Source of the DNA: an uncultured Sulfurimonas sp.
GTDB lineage: Bacteria; Campylobacterota; Campylobacteria; Campylobacterales; Sulfurimonadaceae
DNA length: 64,000 bases
NCBI RefSeq assembly: GCF_963662755.1
Contig: NZ_OY759725.1
Span: 682,001-746,000, forward strand
Direction of reading: 5' to 3'
Positions 1 through 11,991 of the stretch are shown here, in pieces. The translations under genes and the position numbers were made by a program. The notes below the pieces were generated by a model. That model was not told where the DNA came from. It ran no database searches and saw only the letters and a program-made list of their open reading frames with translations. Positions within the stretch are counted from its first letter, which is position 1, and each line of letters begins with the position of its first letter.

Positions 1-2725
<2,725 letters not shown>

Positions 2726-3021
2726 CTATATTGCGTTCACTACCTTGTTTAATGTACTTATACATCAAACAGATAGTACTGTTTATTGTAGTTATTTAGT
2801 TAATAAAAAATGTTAATGTTTAGTCCTCAATGGTCGCAAGCGACATCATTTCCGGTTCCAAAACTAAAAACGATAATAAATTATCATTTTTTTAACGTTT
2901 TTCATATGTTGACTTTAACAATTATAATTTAATGAACATAGACTTGAAAGTCTAATAGAAAAACTAATCAATTAGTTCTTTTATTAAACTTCTATTTCTA
3001 GATTTACAATTTTAAAAGAAA
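2726..3021 (-). other. 16S-23S spacer, tRNA-Ala to 23S part
   Basis: About 296 bases of transcribed spacer between tRNA-Ala and 23S. It is AT-rich and holds a small perfect hairpin (GTCGC-AA-GCGAC) near 2832-2845, but no tRNA-Ile or other tRNA could be found in it. It presumably carries the 5' half of the pre-23S processing stem. The partner strand would lie past the left edge of the window. Confidence 0.7.
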
Positions 3022-3097
3022 TGGTGGAGAATAGCGGGATCGAACCGCTGACCTCCTGCGTGCAAGGCAGGCGCTCTCCCAGCTGAGCTAATTCCCC
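3022..3097 (-). tRNA. tRNA-Ala (anticodon TGC)
   Basis: A 76-base tRNA inside the 16S-23S spacer. It has the acceptor 5' GGGGAAT, a D-arm with AGCTCAGCTGGGAGAGC, anticodon loop CTTGCAC (anticodon TGC), T-arm GGTTCGATCC and an encoded 3' CCA. It lies 3' of 16S and outside the inferred pre-16S processing stem, so it would be released by separate tRNA processing. Confidence 0.97.
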
Positions 3098-3115
3098 ATT
3101 TCAAATGATCCATAA

Positions 3116-3135
3116 ATCACTGAAAACTAAGCAAG
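3116..3135 (-). repeat. 3' half of pre-16S processing stem
   Basis: This 20-base segment is complementary to 5145-5164 with one mismatch (core TGAAAACTAAGCAAG is perfectly complementary). The two halves bracket the 16S gene and its inner hairpins, so they would pair in the primary transcript. This matches the known arrangement in which RNase III cuts a long stem to release pre-16S. The role is inferred from position and complementarity. Confidence 0.75.
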
Positions 3136-3166
3136 CAATAAACTAATAACATAACAATTTTGTCTT

Positions 3167-3212
3167 CTTGAATTGGAAGTAATTCCACTTCAATTCATAT
3201 CACTAAAGCTAC
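3167..3212 (-). repeat. 16S-flanking hairpin repeat, downstream copy
   Basis: A 46-base element downstream of 16S that is about 39/46 identical, in direct orientation and without gaps, to 4818-4863 upstream of 16S. It contains a nearly palindromic hairpin (GAATTGGAA-GTAA-TTCCACTTC, one mismatch) followed by the shared non-palindromic block CACTAAAGCTAC. It lies inside the pre-16S processing stem. Confidence 0.8.
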
Positions 3213-3291
3213 GAATTAAAATTCGAGAAAACTTTATCTCTCGTGAGATTTTCTTTGTAAGATAAACAAATGAATGTTTACTCTTTACTCT

Positions 3292-4806
<1,515 letters not shown>

Positions 4807-4817
4807 TTATCTGTTTC

Positions 4818-4863
4818 CTTGAAACGGAAGTAATTCCGTTTCAATTCCTTGCACTAAAGCTAC
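4818..4863 (-). repeat. 16S-flanking hairpin repeat, upstream copy
   Basis: The upstream partner of 3167-3212, at the same 46-base length. Its hairpin is perfect here: GAAACGGAA-GTAA-TTCCGTTTC. The conserved block CACTAAAGCTAC follows on the plus strand. It starts about 12 bases outside the 16S 5' end, so in the transcript a hairpin would sit immediately before the mature 5' end. Confidence 0.8.
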
Positions 4864-4918
4864 AAACTATAAATAGTTTGAGTTTTAATCTTTAGAATAT
4901 TAAAAAACATTCATCATG

Positions 4919-4927
4919 TAAAGAACA
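4919..4927 (-). promoter_or_regulatory. boxA-like antitermination element
   Basis: Reads TGTTCTTTA on the minus strand, close to the boxA consensus TGCTCTTTA, and lies in the rRNA leader about 110 bases before 16S. It is called from similarity only. Confidence 0.45.
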
Positions 4928-5144
4928 CATTTCTGTGCATTACTGATCTTTGCCCAAGATTTAAAAATCATTGGCTTTGTTGCTCTATCTATTACTAGAT
5001 AGAGACTTGTATGTATCTATTACTATTGGGATCCAATAAATTGGATTCAAATAGAATAGACGGTTGTTGTTAATTAGTTATTTCTAAGTAAACTTATTAA
5101 TGAGCTAATTACTAACTTATTTCGTTAGTTATTAAGTCTATTTA

Positions 5145-5164
5145 CTTGCTTAGTTTTCAATGAT
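5145..5164 (-). repeat. 5' half of pre-16S processing stem
   Basis: Complementary to 3116-3135 with one mismatch in 20 bases. It lies in the rRNA leader upstream of the boxA-like element and the inner hairpin, so the stem would enclose leader hairpin, 16S and trailer hairpin, and exclude tRNA-Ala. Confidence 0.75.
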
Positions 5165-5232
5165 CTCAAACAATCTCAAAAGCTTCAACTCGAAGTCTCT
5201 CTAGGCCTTTTTGTTAAGGTCTCTTTGTTTGT

Positions 5233-5290
5233 GGATGGGAATTATAGGGGGATATTGCTTAATAGATTCTTAAACCTGAAAAAAGATTTT
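5233..5290 (-). promoter_or_regulatory. rRNA operon promoter
   Basis: A perfect TATAAT -10 box lies at 5241-5246 (minus strand), with transcription expected to start about 8 bases further into the leader. No convincing -35 hexamer is found at 17 bases. Upstream (to about 5325) the DNA is very A/T-rich with A and T tracts, like an UP element or the T-rich periodic upstream region typical of Campylobacter and Helicobacter sigma70 promoters. Confidence 0.7.
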
Positions 5291-5325
5291 TAAATATTTT
5301 GAAATTGTATTTTGTTGTAATTTTA

Positions 5326-5346
5326 TAGACAGCTTTTAGCTGTCTA
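5326..5346 (-). terminator. hairpin overlapping stop of pseudopilin gene
   Basis: A perfect 9-bp stem (TAGACAGCT, loop TTT on the plus strand) spans the stop codon of the upstream pseudopilin gene. It is followed by AT-rich DNA but no clean U-tract. It lies between that gene and the rRNA promoter, so it plausibly ends the transcript before the rRNA operon. Confidence 0.5.
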
Positions 5347-5977
5347 AAATATGTGCATAACCAGTCTCAGGCTCTATCGCTATTGTTATACTACCTTCTG
5401 GATTTGTTAATACAACATTGCATCTTGTTGTTATTAAACTATTATTATCATATGCTTGAGTATCATTATGTATTGTTCCATTTATAGGTCTTCCTAAATG
5501 ATCAAATGTAATTCTTGCACCACTGCATCCTCCGTTTAAATTATAACTAGAGATATCATACGTTAAACCTAAATTCATAGTTTTAGTTGCCTTAGAATTA
5601 CTTGTATAAATTGTACCCGAATGCCCACCACTTAGTAATTTATTTTTATCAAGCGGATTTATTGCCACTTCGTCTAATGTTGAATTTGGACTACCTGTCT
5701 TTGATTTATCTGTATAAACACTATATGCAACTCTATTTTCAGAATATGCAGAGCTACTAAATACAATCTGCCATCTCATTTTATACCAATCAATATCACT
5801 AGAATTAAACTTATCATCAATCATAGCAAGGTGTTGAGTATATCTTATATGTGAAACAACTTGTATCGCTGCTTCTCTTAGTTTATTTGATTTAATTTGA
5901 GGTAACATTATTGCAGCTAAGATACCAACTACAATTAGCACAAATATTAATTCTAACATTGTAAATGCTTTTTTCAT
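5336..5977 (-). CDS. type II secretion / type IV pilin-like pseudopilin
   Basis: A 213-residue prepilin-like protein. The N-terminus, MKKAFTMLELIFVLIVVGIL, is a class III signal peptide: a short basic leader, then the F-T-M-L-E-L motif with the conserved Glu at +5 and a hydrophobic helix. A prepilin peptidase would cut and methylate it, and the mature protein would enter a pseudopilus or pilus. The C-terminal part (motifs ITFDHLGRP near 165 and IEPETGY near 203) resembles the small prepilins common in Sulfurimonas-like genomes. Two cysteines (about 151 and 187) could form a disulfide. It stands alone, with no secretion genes beside it, so the system it serves cannot be named. A GAGAGGT ribosome site precedes the ATG. 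Confidence 0.8.
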   Translation of the reverse strand: MKKAFTMLELIFVLIVVGILAAIMLPQIKSNKLREAAIQVVSHIRYTQHLAMIDDKFNSSDIDWYKMRWQIVFSSSAYSENRVAYSVYTDKSKTGSPNSTLDEVAINPLDKNKLLSGGHSGTIYTSNSKATKTMNLGLTYDISSYNLNGGCSGARITFDHLGRPINGTIHNDTQAYDNNSLITTRCNVVLTNPEGSITIAIEPETGYAHILDS

Positions 5978-6065
5978 AAAATACCTCTCACAGATTTACA
6001 CTAAGAGAGTATAGCAAAATATTTTAAAATAAATAAATACGAGAGACAATAAGATTGTGGGATGG

Positions 6066-6091
6066 ACTTAAGGAAGAAATTTTCCTTAAGT
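6066..6091 (-). terminator. hairpin downstream of aclA
   Basis: A perfect 10-bp inverted repeat (ACTTAAGGAA, 6-base loop, TTCCTTAAGT) starts 12 bases after the aclA stop. No U-tract follows on the minus strand, so it may be a 3' stabilising hairpin or a Rho-dependent end and not a classical intrinsic terminator. Confidence 0.55.
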
Positions 6092-6102
6092 TTAGAAGTA
6101 TT

Positions 6103-7917
6103 TTAAAGTTCTGGAGCTTTTTGCACATCATATAAGATGTCATCCATTGGATGTCTATACATTGGCATTGCAAGACGTTTTTCATCAAGGATATGACCAA
6201 TAAAACCAATAGATCTTCCAAGAATGAAAAATGCATTTAATGCACCTGCATCTATAAATACATCGATTTCTTCATCTTCATAAGCAAGTGCTCTCCACAT
6301 ATCAACCATTAAAATACCAATAGTACCATCAACATTAAGAATCAGATTCTCTTTTTTAGATGTTGTTAATTGCTCAACTGTTAGTGCATAATCAAGTAAA
6401 GGTGTTGATGGAAAATTTGCTTTAGCAAACTTTTTAAGACCTTCAACTCTTAAATCTGGATTTTTAAGAGATTTAATTCTATGTCCAATTCCAGGAATTG
6501 GAACACCCTCTTTTTTCATATACTCTAAAAATTCTTTTGGAGTTAACTTGTTATCATCCGCATATTTAAAATATTTAGCAGCACCATCTATCGCTCCACC
6601 AAATCTAGGACCAATAGTAAGTAATCCAGCAATAAGTGAGCTAATAACATCTTTGCCAGCTCTTGCTGTTACTTTTGCATTATGAGCACCTGATACTGCT
6701 GGACCATGATCTGCAACAGTTTTAAGTACAGTTTCTAAAAAGTCAACTGCCCATCTAGGATATCTTTTTTTGAACCATAAAATACTCATTACATCCCCAA
6801 CAGAAAAACCTGTATCTGGAGTTGCAACAGAAGATATAGGGAAACCACAGTAGTGAGCTTCCTCGCCTCTATCATCAGAAATAGTACAAATAAACTCTTT
6901 ATTTCTTCTTACTTTAGGAACAACATTTAGTGATGGTTCTTTAATATTTTTAATAATACCCTCCGCATGTAACTCTTTATATACACCATTAATAATTTCA
7001 GGTAAATCATTAAAAGATGCAGGAACACGGATGCCAGCAGCTTTCATAGCTGCATTTTTAGCTTCAGCAGTTTCTCTATCATCATTTGCAGATGCACCAG
7101 CATGACCAAACTGAACACCAGAATCATAATGCTTAGCAATTGTACCGATACACCATGCAATAATTGGCTTAGTAAGCTTTCCTTCTTTAATAGCGTTAAT
7201 CACTTTATACTCTTCAGTACCGCCGACTTCGCCTAAAAGTAACATATACTTAACCTCAGGGTTTGCTTCCATTCTTAAAAGATTATCAATAAAAACAGAT
7301 CCAACAAATCTATCTCCACCAATTGCTACACCCTCAGCTATACCATCAGCATTTATAGCAATAATATTAGAAAGTTCGTTAAACAGACCACCTGAACGAG
7401 TTACAAGTCCACATGAACCTGCACGGTGAAGTTTAGAATTAACAATATTTTCAATTGTACCACCAACATTTGCAATCTTAAATGCACCAGGAGCTATACC
7501 ACCAACAGTTGCAGGCCCTATAACTGTAACGTTTTTACTTCTTGCAAATTCGTTCATACCACGAGCTAGTCTCTCAGGAATACCTTCAGCTGTAATCATA
7601 ATAGAAGAAAAGCCACCAAGATTTAAAGCTTCCATAGTTACATCGTAAGCTGTTCTAAAAGATGCAAAATTTAAAAGTACATCAGCTTGAGGCTGTGCAG
7701 CTTTTGCATCTGCAGTACTTTTAAACAGTGGAATCATAATTTCATCTGAACCATAAAAAAACTTCTCAAATTTGTTTGAACTTGTAGGTGCAACGATAGC
7801 AGCTACAGAAGGAGTCTCTCTTTTGATTGTATAATCATAATCTAACATTCTTTGGATCGCAGTTTTATTGTTGTTCCAAAAAATTGCTTGTGTTTTTTTA
7901 GTAAATAATTGTGCCAT
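6103..7917 (-). CDS. aclA: ATP citrate lyase, large (alpha) subunit
   Basis: A 604-residue subunit of ATP citrate lyase, which cleaves citrate to acetyl-CoA and oxaloacetate with ATP and CoA. This is the key step of the reductive TCA cycle of CO2 fixation. The N-terminal half is succinyl-CoA-synthetase-alpha-like, with a CoA-binding region and the phosphorylated histidine in FGHAGA (about His272). The C-terminal half is citrate-synthase-like (GGAIDGAAKYF near 450, GIGHRIKS near 485). Length and split-subunit form match the aclA of Sulfurimonas and Chlorobium. It follows aclB by 9 bases, with a GGAG site before the ATG, so the two are co-translated. Assignment is firm. Naming follows the convention in which the larger subunit is AclA. 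Confidence 0.96.
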   Translation of the reverse strand: MAQLFTKKTQAIFWNNNKTAIQRMLDYDYTIKRETPSVAAIVAPTSSNKFEKFFYGSDEIMIPLFKSTADAKAAQPQADVLLNFASFRTAYDVTMEALNLGGFSSIMITAEGIPERLARGMNEFARSKNVTVIGPATVGGIAPGAFKIANVGGTIENIVNSKLHRAGSCGLVTRSGGLFNELSNIIAINADGIAEGVAIGGDRFVGSVFIDNLLRMEANPEVKYMLLLGEVGGTEEYKVINAIKEGKLTKPIIAWCIGTIAKHYDSGVQFGHAGASANDDRETAEAKNAAMKAAGIRVPASFNDLPEIINGVYKELHAEGIIKNIKEPSLNVVPKVRRNKEFICTISDDRGEEAHYCGFPISSVATPDTGFSVGDVMSILWFKKRYPRWAVDFLETVLKTVADHGPAVSGAHNAKVTARAGKDVISSLIAGLLTIGPRFGGAIDGAAKYFKYADDNKLTPKEFLEYMKKEGVPIPGIGHRIKSLKNPDLRVEGLKKFAKANFPSTPLLDYALTVEQLTTSKKENLILNVDGTIGILMVDMWRALAYEDEEIDVFIDAGALNAFFILGRSIGFIGHILDEKRLAMPMYRHPMDDILYDVQKAPEL

Positions 7918-7926
7918 TTTTTCTCC

Positions 7927-9264
7927 TTACTTCGCTAATGCCATACGCACGATGTCTGTAACATGTGTTTCTGGACCATATACTTCTATATAAAGACCTA
8001 GTCTATCTGCAGCTTCTTTTATGTCTTTTAAACCTTTTTCATAGTTTGGTCCACCACGACGAACATAAATCTTAATACCAACTTCTTTCATTTTTTCAGC
8101 ATAGTTATCAAATGCTTGAATAATACCTGTAAATGTTTTAGCAACATCTGTAAAGTTAGCAATAGCTCCACCGATAATCATTATCTTATCGCGACCTTTA
8201 GCATCTTTTTGTCTTGTCATAAGGTCAAGAAGTGTTTCAGCATAGAACTTTGTCTCACCAGTAGTTGGTCCACCTGAGTACTCACCATAGTTAGCTAAAT
8301 CATCTATTCCTGCTAAGTCAGCGATTGTATCAGCATATACAACTGAAGCACCACCACCTGCTACCATAGTCCAAATTCTAGCTTCTGGTTTAAGCAAAGT
8401 AAGCTTTAAAGAAGCTCCTGTCTTAGCATCTGCTTCTTCAATAGCAAGAACTTCTGGTGACTTTGACTCCATACCAAATGCAGTAGGATACTCAACATCA
8501 CCCCACTCTTCTACCATCATAAAACCAGCAGTATCATCAAGTTTTGCAACCATATCAAGAAGCTCTATTTTGTTTCCTTGCATTACAAATGGATTGATTT
8601 CAAGATATGCAAAGTTTAATTCTCTATATGCTTTGAAAAAACCAATCGCAAATTCAGCAAATGCTGCTTTATCAGCTTTTGCAACATCTTTAGGAATATT
8701 TGCTTTTATCTTTTTTGCTATCTCTTCTTCAGTGTCAGTAATTGCAAATGCTACTTCAGTAACTTTTTCATCCCAACCCTCTTCAACTTCCATTCCACCT
8801 TCAGCTGACATATAAAGCATATCTTCATCGCCAACACATGTAGCAGAGATATAATACTCTTCTTCTTGCTTGTGCGGAGTAAATGGTTCTACAACAAAGT
8901 GAGTCAACATATCTACTTGAGCTTCACCTGTAGGAGTATCTCCATCAAACGAAAAGTAAACTGATTGCTCTTTTGATGATTTTTCATCAATCCAAGAGAC
9001 AGCTTTAGCTAAGGTTACATCACCTGGCTTAGAATCTTTAAAAAGAACTAAATCGTTTTTACCTCTTTTACCAAATAACATATCTGGTTTAGCTACTAAT
9101 TTTTTTTCTTTTAACCAAGATTTATCTTTTGCAGCTTTCTTTAATTCTGATCCATTTTGAACCATCACAGTTTCATACGCATAAGTAAAATCTGGAAAAT
9201 ACTTATCCCAATGTCTTGCTAAAATCGACTTTGCATCATATTCTCTAATCGCTTTTTGAGCCAT
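7927..9264 (-). CDS. aclB: ATP citrate lyase, small (beta) subunit
   Basis: A 445-residue partner of AclA. It has the ATP-grasp and succinyl-CoA-synthetase-beta-like architecture expected of AclB, starting MAQKAIREYDAKS. The glycine-rich stretch MVAGGGASVVYAD (about 300) and the segment GGPTTGETKFY are typical of the family. Together the two subunits form the citrate-cleaving enzyme of the reductive TCA cycle. The ATG at 9264 was chosen over an in-frame TTG two codons upstream because GGGAG lies 7 bases before the ATG. It is first in the aclBA operon. Confidence 0.96.
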   Translation of the reverse strand: MAQKAIREYDAKSILARHWDKYFPDFTYAYETVMVQNGSELKKAAKDKSWLKEKKLVAKPDMLFGKRGKNDLVLFKDSKPGDVTLAKAVSWIDEKSSKEQSVYFSFDGDTPTGEAQVDMLTHFVVEPFTPHKQEEEYYISATCVGDEDMLYMSAEGGMEVEEGWDEKVTEVAFAITDTEEEIAKKIKANIPKDVAKADKAAFAEFAIGFFKAYRELNFAYLEINPFVMQGNKIELLDMVAKLDDTAGFMMVEEWGDVEYPTAFGMESKSPEVLAIEEADAKTGASLKLTLLKPEARIWTMVAGGGASVVYADTIADLAGIDDLANYGEYSGGPTTGETKFYAETLLDLMTRQKDAKGRDKIMIIGGAIANFTDVAKTFTGIIQAFDNYAEKMKEVGIKIYVRRGGPNYEKGLKDIKEAADRLGLYIEVYGPETHVTDIVRMALAK

Positions 9265-9294
9265 TTGCAACTCCCTGTTTATTATTTGAGAGCA

Positions 9295-9300
9295 ATTTTA
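9295..9300 (-). promoter_or_regulatory. candidate -10 box of aclBA promoter
   Basis: The minus strand reads CTATGATAAAATTGC about 30 bases before the aclB ATG, giving TAAAAT (or overlapping GATAAA) as a -10. No clear -35 is present, as is usual for Campylobacterota sigma70 promoters. Called from composition and position. Confidence 0.4.
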
Positions 9301-9351
9301 TCATAGCTTACTAAATTAGTCTTATTTGTGAAGGGACTCAAGCAAATAGAT

Positions 9352-10542
9352 TTAATTAATGTTTACTTTTGTAACATATCCACTATACACGGGTCTATTT
9401 TTGTAACTTATAGTTACATTTGAAATATTTTTATAATTTAAGTTTTTTTCAACAAGTATATTGGTGTTGCAATTTGTTACACCATAAAATTTTAATCTAC
9501 TAGCCATCTTATAATGAGTCTTAACACAATGGATGCCTCTACTTTTCAAATCATTTGCTAGCTCTTTAGCTATATGCATATTATATGCAAAATGATTTTG
9601 TGGTTTATCTATAAAAAGATATATTTCTTTATTGAAAAAGACTACTAAAGAGTTTAACACTAGAAATAAAATAGATATAACAAATACTATTTTATACTTT
9701 GTTCTAAAAATTTTTAATCTTACTCTATATGAGTGATAAAAAGTTTGTGCGGCTAATGGAAGGGCTAAAATAAGATATGGCGCAAATTGTTCTAGTTCAA
9801 TTTTTTGTCTAAAAGAAAGGAGCAGTGAAAAGACAAAAGCAACAGATGAAATAAACCACAATATATCCACATCTTTTGTCAAATACCTTCTATATAATAT
9901 GTAAAACAGATATATAAAAACTATTGGTGTAAATATAGCAGTATAAACGGCTATAGCATCTAAGAAGTGCCCTTGTGGTATTCCTTTGGTATCTAATCCA
10001 AATAAAAATAATGATATAAAAAAAGTAAAAATATTAAAGATAAAGAGAGTTTTTTGTTTGGTGTAAAATGCAAATATACAAAGTGATAAAAATAGATAAA
10101 TAAACTCTCCAGCTATGAGTAAGTTAAAAACTAATATTAAGTAAATAAACATATTTGACAAATTTTTATATGCATATACAAATAACAATAGACCAAAAAT
10201 AACTACTCCAGCGTTATTTACTATGATTGCAGAACTTATAACACCAGGTAATAGCACAAAGATAAGCACTAGCCATAATCTATTGTTTTGATTTACATAA
10301 TCTTTAGATATTTTATATAAAAGTAATCCACTTAAAATATGCAAAGTTATCATTGGCAGTCTTAATGCAAAATCATTTGAACCTAAAAAATATATAGAAG
10401 TCTTTACAATGAGTTGTAAAAAAGAAAAATCTCCATACAAAACCGTTGTTTCTGCATGAGAGATTGAGAGTGAAGATGTTTGAAAAAGAAGTATTAGTGC
10501 GTCTATTGCTAAAATTAGAAATAAGACGATTCTATGATTCAT
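9352..10542 (-). CDS. membrane glycosyltransferase, PMT/ArnT-like (putative)
   Basis: A 396-residue integral membrane protein with about ten hydrophobic helices. The segment NDFALRLPMITLHILSGLLL (about 56-75) is the hallmark of lipid-linked-sugar glycosyltransferases of the PMT/ArnT (GT39/GT83-like) superfamily, where an acidic residue lies in the first periplasmic loop and the R-L-P motif follows. By family it would move a sugar from a polyprenyl-phosphate donor to a lipid or protein acceptor at the outer face of the inner membrane. It overlaps the upstream glutaminase gene by 4 bases, so it is translationally coupled, although no functional link is obvious. Substrate is unknown. Confidence 0.65.
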   Translation of the reverse strand: MNHRIVLFLILAIDALILLFQTSSLSISHAETTVLYGDFSFLQLIVKTSIYFLGSNDFALRLPMITLHILSGLLLYKISKDYVNQNNRLWLVLIFVLLPGVISSAIIVNNAGVVIFGLLLFVYAYKNLSNMFIYLILVFNLLIAGEFIYLFLSLCIFAFYTKQKTLFIFNIFTFFISLFLFGLDTKGIPQGHFLDAIAVYTAIFTPIVFIYLFYILYRRYLTKDVDILWFISSVAFVFSLLLSFRQKIELEQFAPYLILALPLAAQTFYHSYRVRLKIFRTKYKIVFVISILFLVLNSLVVFFNKEIYLFIDKPQNHFAYNMHIAKELANDLKSRGIHCVKTHYKMASRLKFYGVTNCNTNILVEKNLNYKNISNVTISYKNRPVYSGYVTKVNIN

Positions 10543-11108
10543 AGCTTTAAAAAATTTCCAATTATTTCATGTCCATACTCACTCATAATCGATTCAGGAT
10601 GAAATTGAACACCATATATATCTCTATCTTTTATTTTCAATGCCATAATTTCATTATCATCTGAACTATAAGCTGTAGGTTCTATTGTTTGTGGAAGTGA
10701 ATTTTTATCTACTATAAGAGAGTGGTATCTTGTCGCAACAAATTCTTGAGGCAGACCTTTAAATATTTCACATTCTTGCACTCTTTTCATGGTAGATGTT
10801 TTACCATGCATCATGTTTTTTGCACGAATAACATCTGCACCAAATACTTGAGCGATACTTTGATGACCAAGACAGATGCCAAGAATTGGAAGTTTGTCTT
10901 TAAAATAATCGATAACAGCTAAAGTTACACCAGCCTCATCAGGAGATGCAGGACCAGGAGATATTATAATCTTTTGTGGATGCAAAGCTTCAATTTCTTC
11001 AACACTCATTTCATCGTTTCTTATTATCTTTAAATCAGCACCTAACTCTCTACAATATTGAACTATATTGTAAGTGAAGCTATCATAATTATCAATCATT
11101 AAAATCAT
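10539..11108 (-). CDS. trpG: anthranilate / aminodeoxychorismate synthase glutaminase subunit
   Basis: A 189-residue class I glutamine amidotransferase. The catalytic Cys lies in ILGICLGHQ (about residue 79) and the His-Glu pair in VQFHPES (about 171). The N-terminal MILMIDNYDSFTYNIVQY is diagnostic of TrpG/PabA. It supplies ammonia to anthranilate synthase (tryptophan) or aminodeoxychorismate synthase (folate). No trp or pab partner is nearby, so whether it is TrpG, PabA or shared cannot be decided here. It lies between galU and a membrane glycosyltransferase gene in a tight minus-strand cluster. Confidence 0.9.
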   Translation of the reverse strand: MILMIDNYDSFTYNIVQYCRELGADLKIIRNDEMSVEEIEALHPQKIIISPGPASPDEAGVTLAVIDYFKDKLPILGICLGHQSIAQVFGADVIRAKNMMHGKTSTMKRVQECEIFKGLPQEFVATRYHSLIVDKNSLPQTIEPTAYSSDDNEIMALKIKDRDIYGVQFHPESIMSEYGHEIIGNFLKL

Positions 11109-11120
11109 AATATTATTCCA

Positions 11121-11954
11121 TTATTTTTGTTTATCATAAAAATAGTTTGTTGCTTTAACAAAACCATCTACGCTACCACAATCAAACCTTTTTCCTTTAA
11201 ACTTATACGCTATAACTCCGCCATTTTTTGCTTGAGTAAGAAGAGCATCTGTTATTTGAATCTCTCCACCGCGTCCAGCCTTGGTATCTTTTAAAATATC
11301 AAAAATATCAGGAGTTAAGATATATCTGCCTATAATTGCTAAGTTTGATGGGGCTTCTTCTGGTTGTGGTTTTTCAACCATATCATTTACTCTAATGATA
11401 TTTTCTTCAATCTCTTCTCCAGCGATTACTCCATACTTTTTGGAATCTTCTATGTTTATCTCTTCAACAGCTACAATACTGCATTTGTATTTTTCATATA
11501 ATTTTGTCATCTGAAGAAGTACAGGTTCTCCATTATTATCACATAAATCATCTGCAAGCAAAACAGCAAAAGGCTCATCTCCAATAAGAGTTTGACCTGT
11601 TAATATCGCATGGCCTAAACCCTTCATCTCAACTTGTCTTGTATAGCTAAAAGTATAATCTTCTACTATAGCTCTTATTTCACTCATCAATGATTCTTTA
11701 GAAGTACCATCTATTTGATGTTCAAGCTCATAAGATCTGTCAAAATGATCTTCAATAGCTCTTTTACCACGGCCTGTTACTATTGCCATGGTGTCCATTC
11801 CTGCACTAACTGCTTCTTCAACGCCATATTGAAGTAATGGTTTTGTTAAAACAGGTAGCATCTCTTTTGGAATTGCTTTTGTTGCAGGTAAAAACCTTGT
11901 TCCATAACCAGCAGCTGGAAAAAGGCATTTTTTAATTTTCTTATTGTTAAGCAT
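11121..11954 (-). CDS. galU: UTP-glucose-1-phosphate uridylyltransferase
   Basis: A 277-residue nucleotidyltransferase that makes UDP-glucose from UTP and glucose 1-phosphate for cell-surface polysaccharides. The N-terminal signature FPAAGYGTRFLPATKAIPKE (about 12-31) is the nucleotide-binding loop. VLLADD (about 132) binds metal. GRGGEIQITDAL (about 233) and KFKGKRFDCGS near the C-terminus are typical of GalU. Length is normal for the family. It heads a cluster with trpG and a membrane glycosyltransferase, which suits surface glycan synthesis. The assignment is firm. Confidence 0.95.
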   Translation of the reverse strand: MLNNKKIKKCLFPAAGYGTRFLPATKAIPKEMLPVLTKPLLQYGVEEAVSAGMDTMAIVTGRGKRAIEDHFDRSYELEHQIDGTSKESLMSEIRAIVEDYTFSYTRQVEMKGLGHAILTGQTLIGDEPFAVLLADDLCDNNGEPVLLQMTKLYEKYKCSIVAVEEINIEDSKKYGVIAGEEIEENIIRVNDMVEKPQPEEAPSNLAIIGRYILTPDIFDILKDTKAGRGGEIQITDALLTQAKNGGVIAYKFKGKRFDCGSVDGFVKATNYFYDKQK

Positions 11955-11991
11955 TATAAACCTTGAAAAATTTTGAAAACTTAGTATATCT

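Larger units (their letters stand above)
4807..5240 (-). other. rRNA operon leader
   Basis: About 430 bases between the rRNA promoter and 16S, without any coding region. It contains, in transcription order, the 5' half of the pre-16S stem (5145-5164), a boxA-like TGTTCTTTA (complement at 4919-4927) and the 46-base hairpin repeat (4818-4863). boxA elements normally recruit the Nus antitermination complex. That assignment rests on sequence resemblance and position only. Confidence 0.6.

Noticed and set aside
3098..3291. Missing tRNA-Ile hidden between tRNA-Ala and 16S
   Set aside because: No acceptor, anticodon GAT loop or T-arm sequence could be found in this 194-base stretch.
6024..6236. 70-codon minus frame overlapping the end of aclA
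   Set aside because: It lies out of frame with aclA, whose reading frame is clearly used, and crosses the 3' hairpin.
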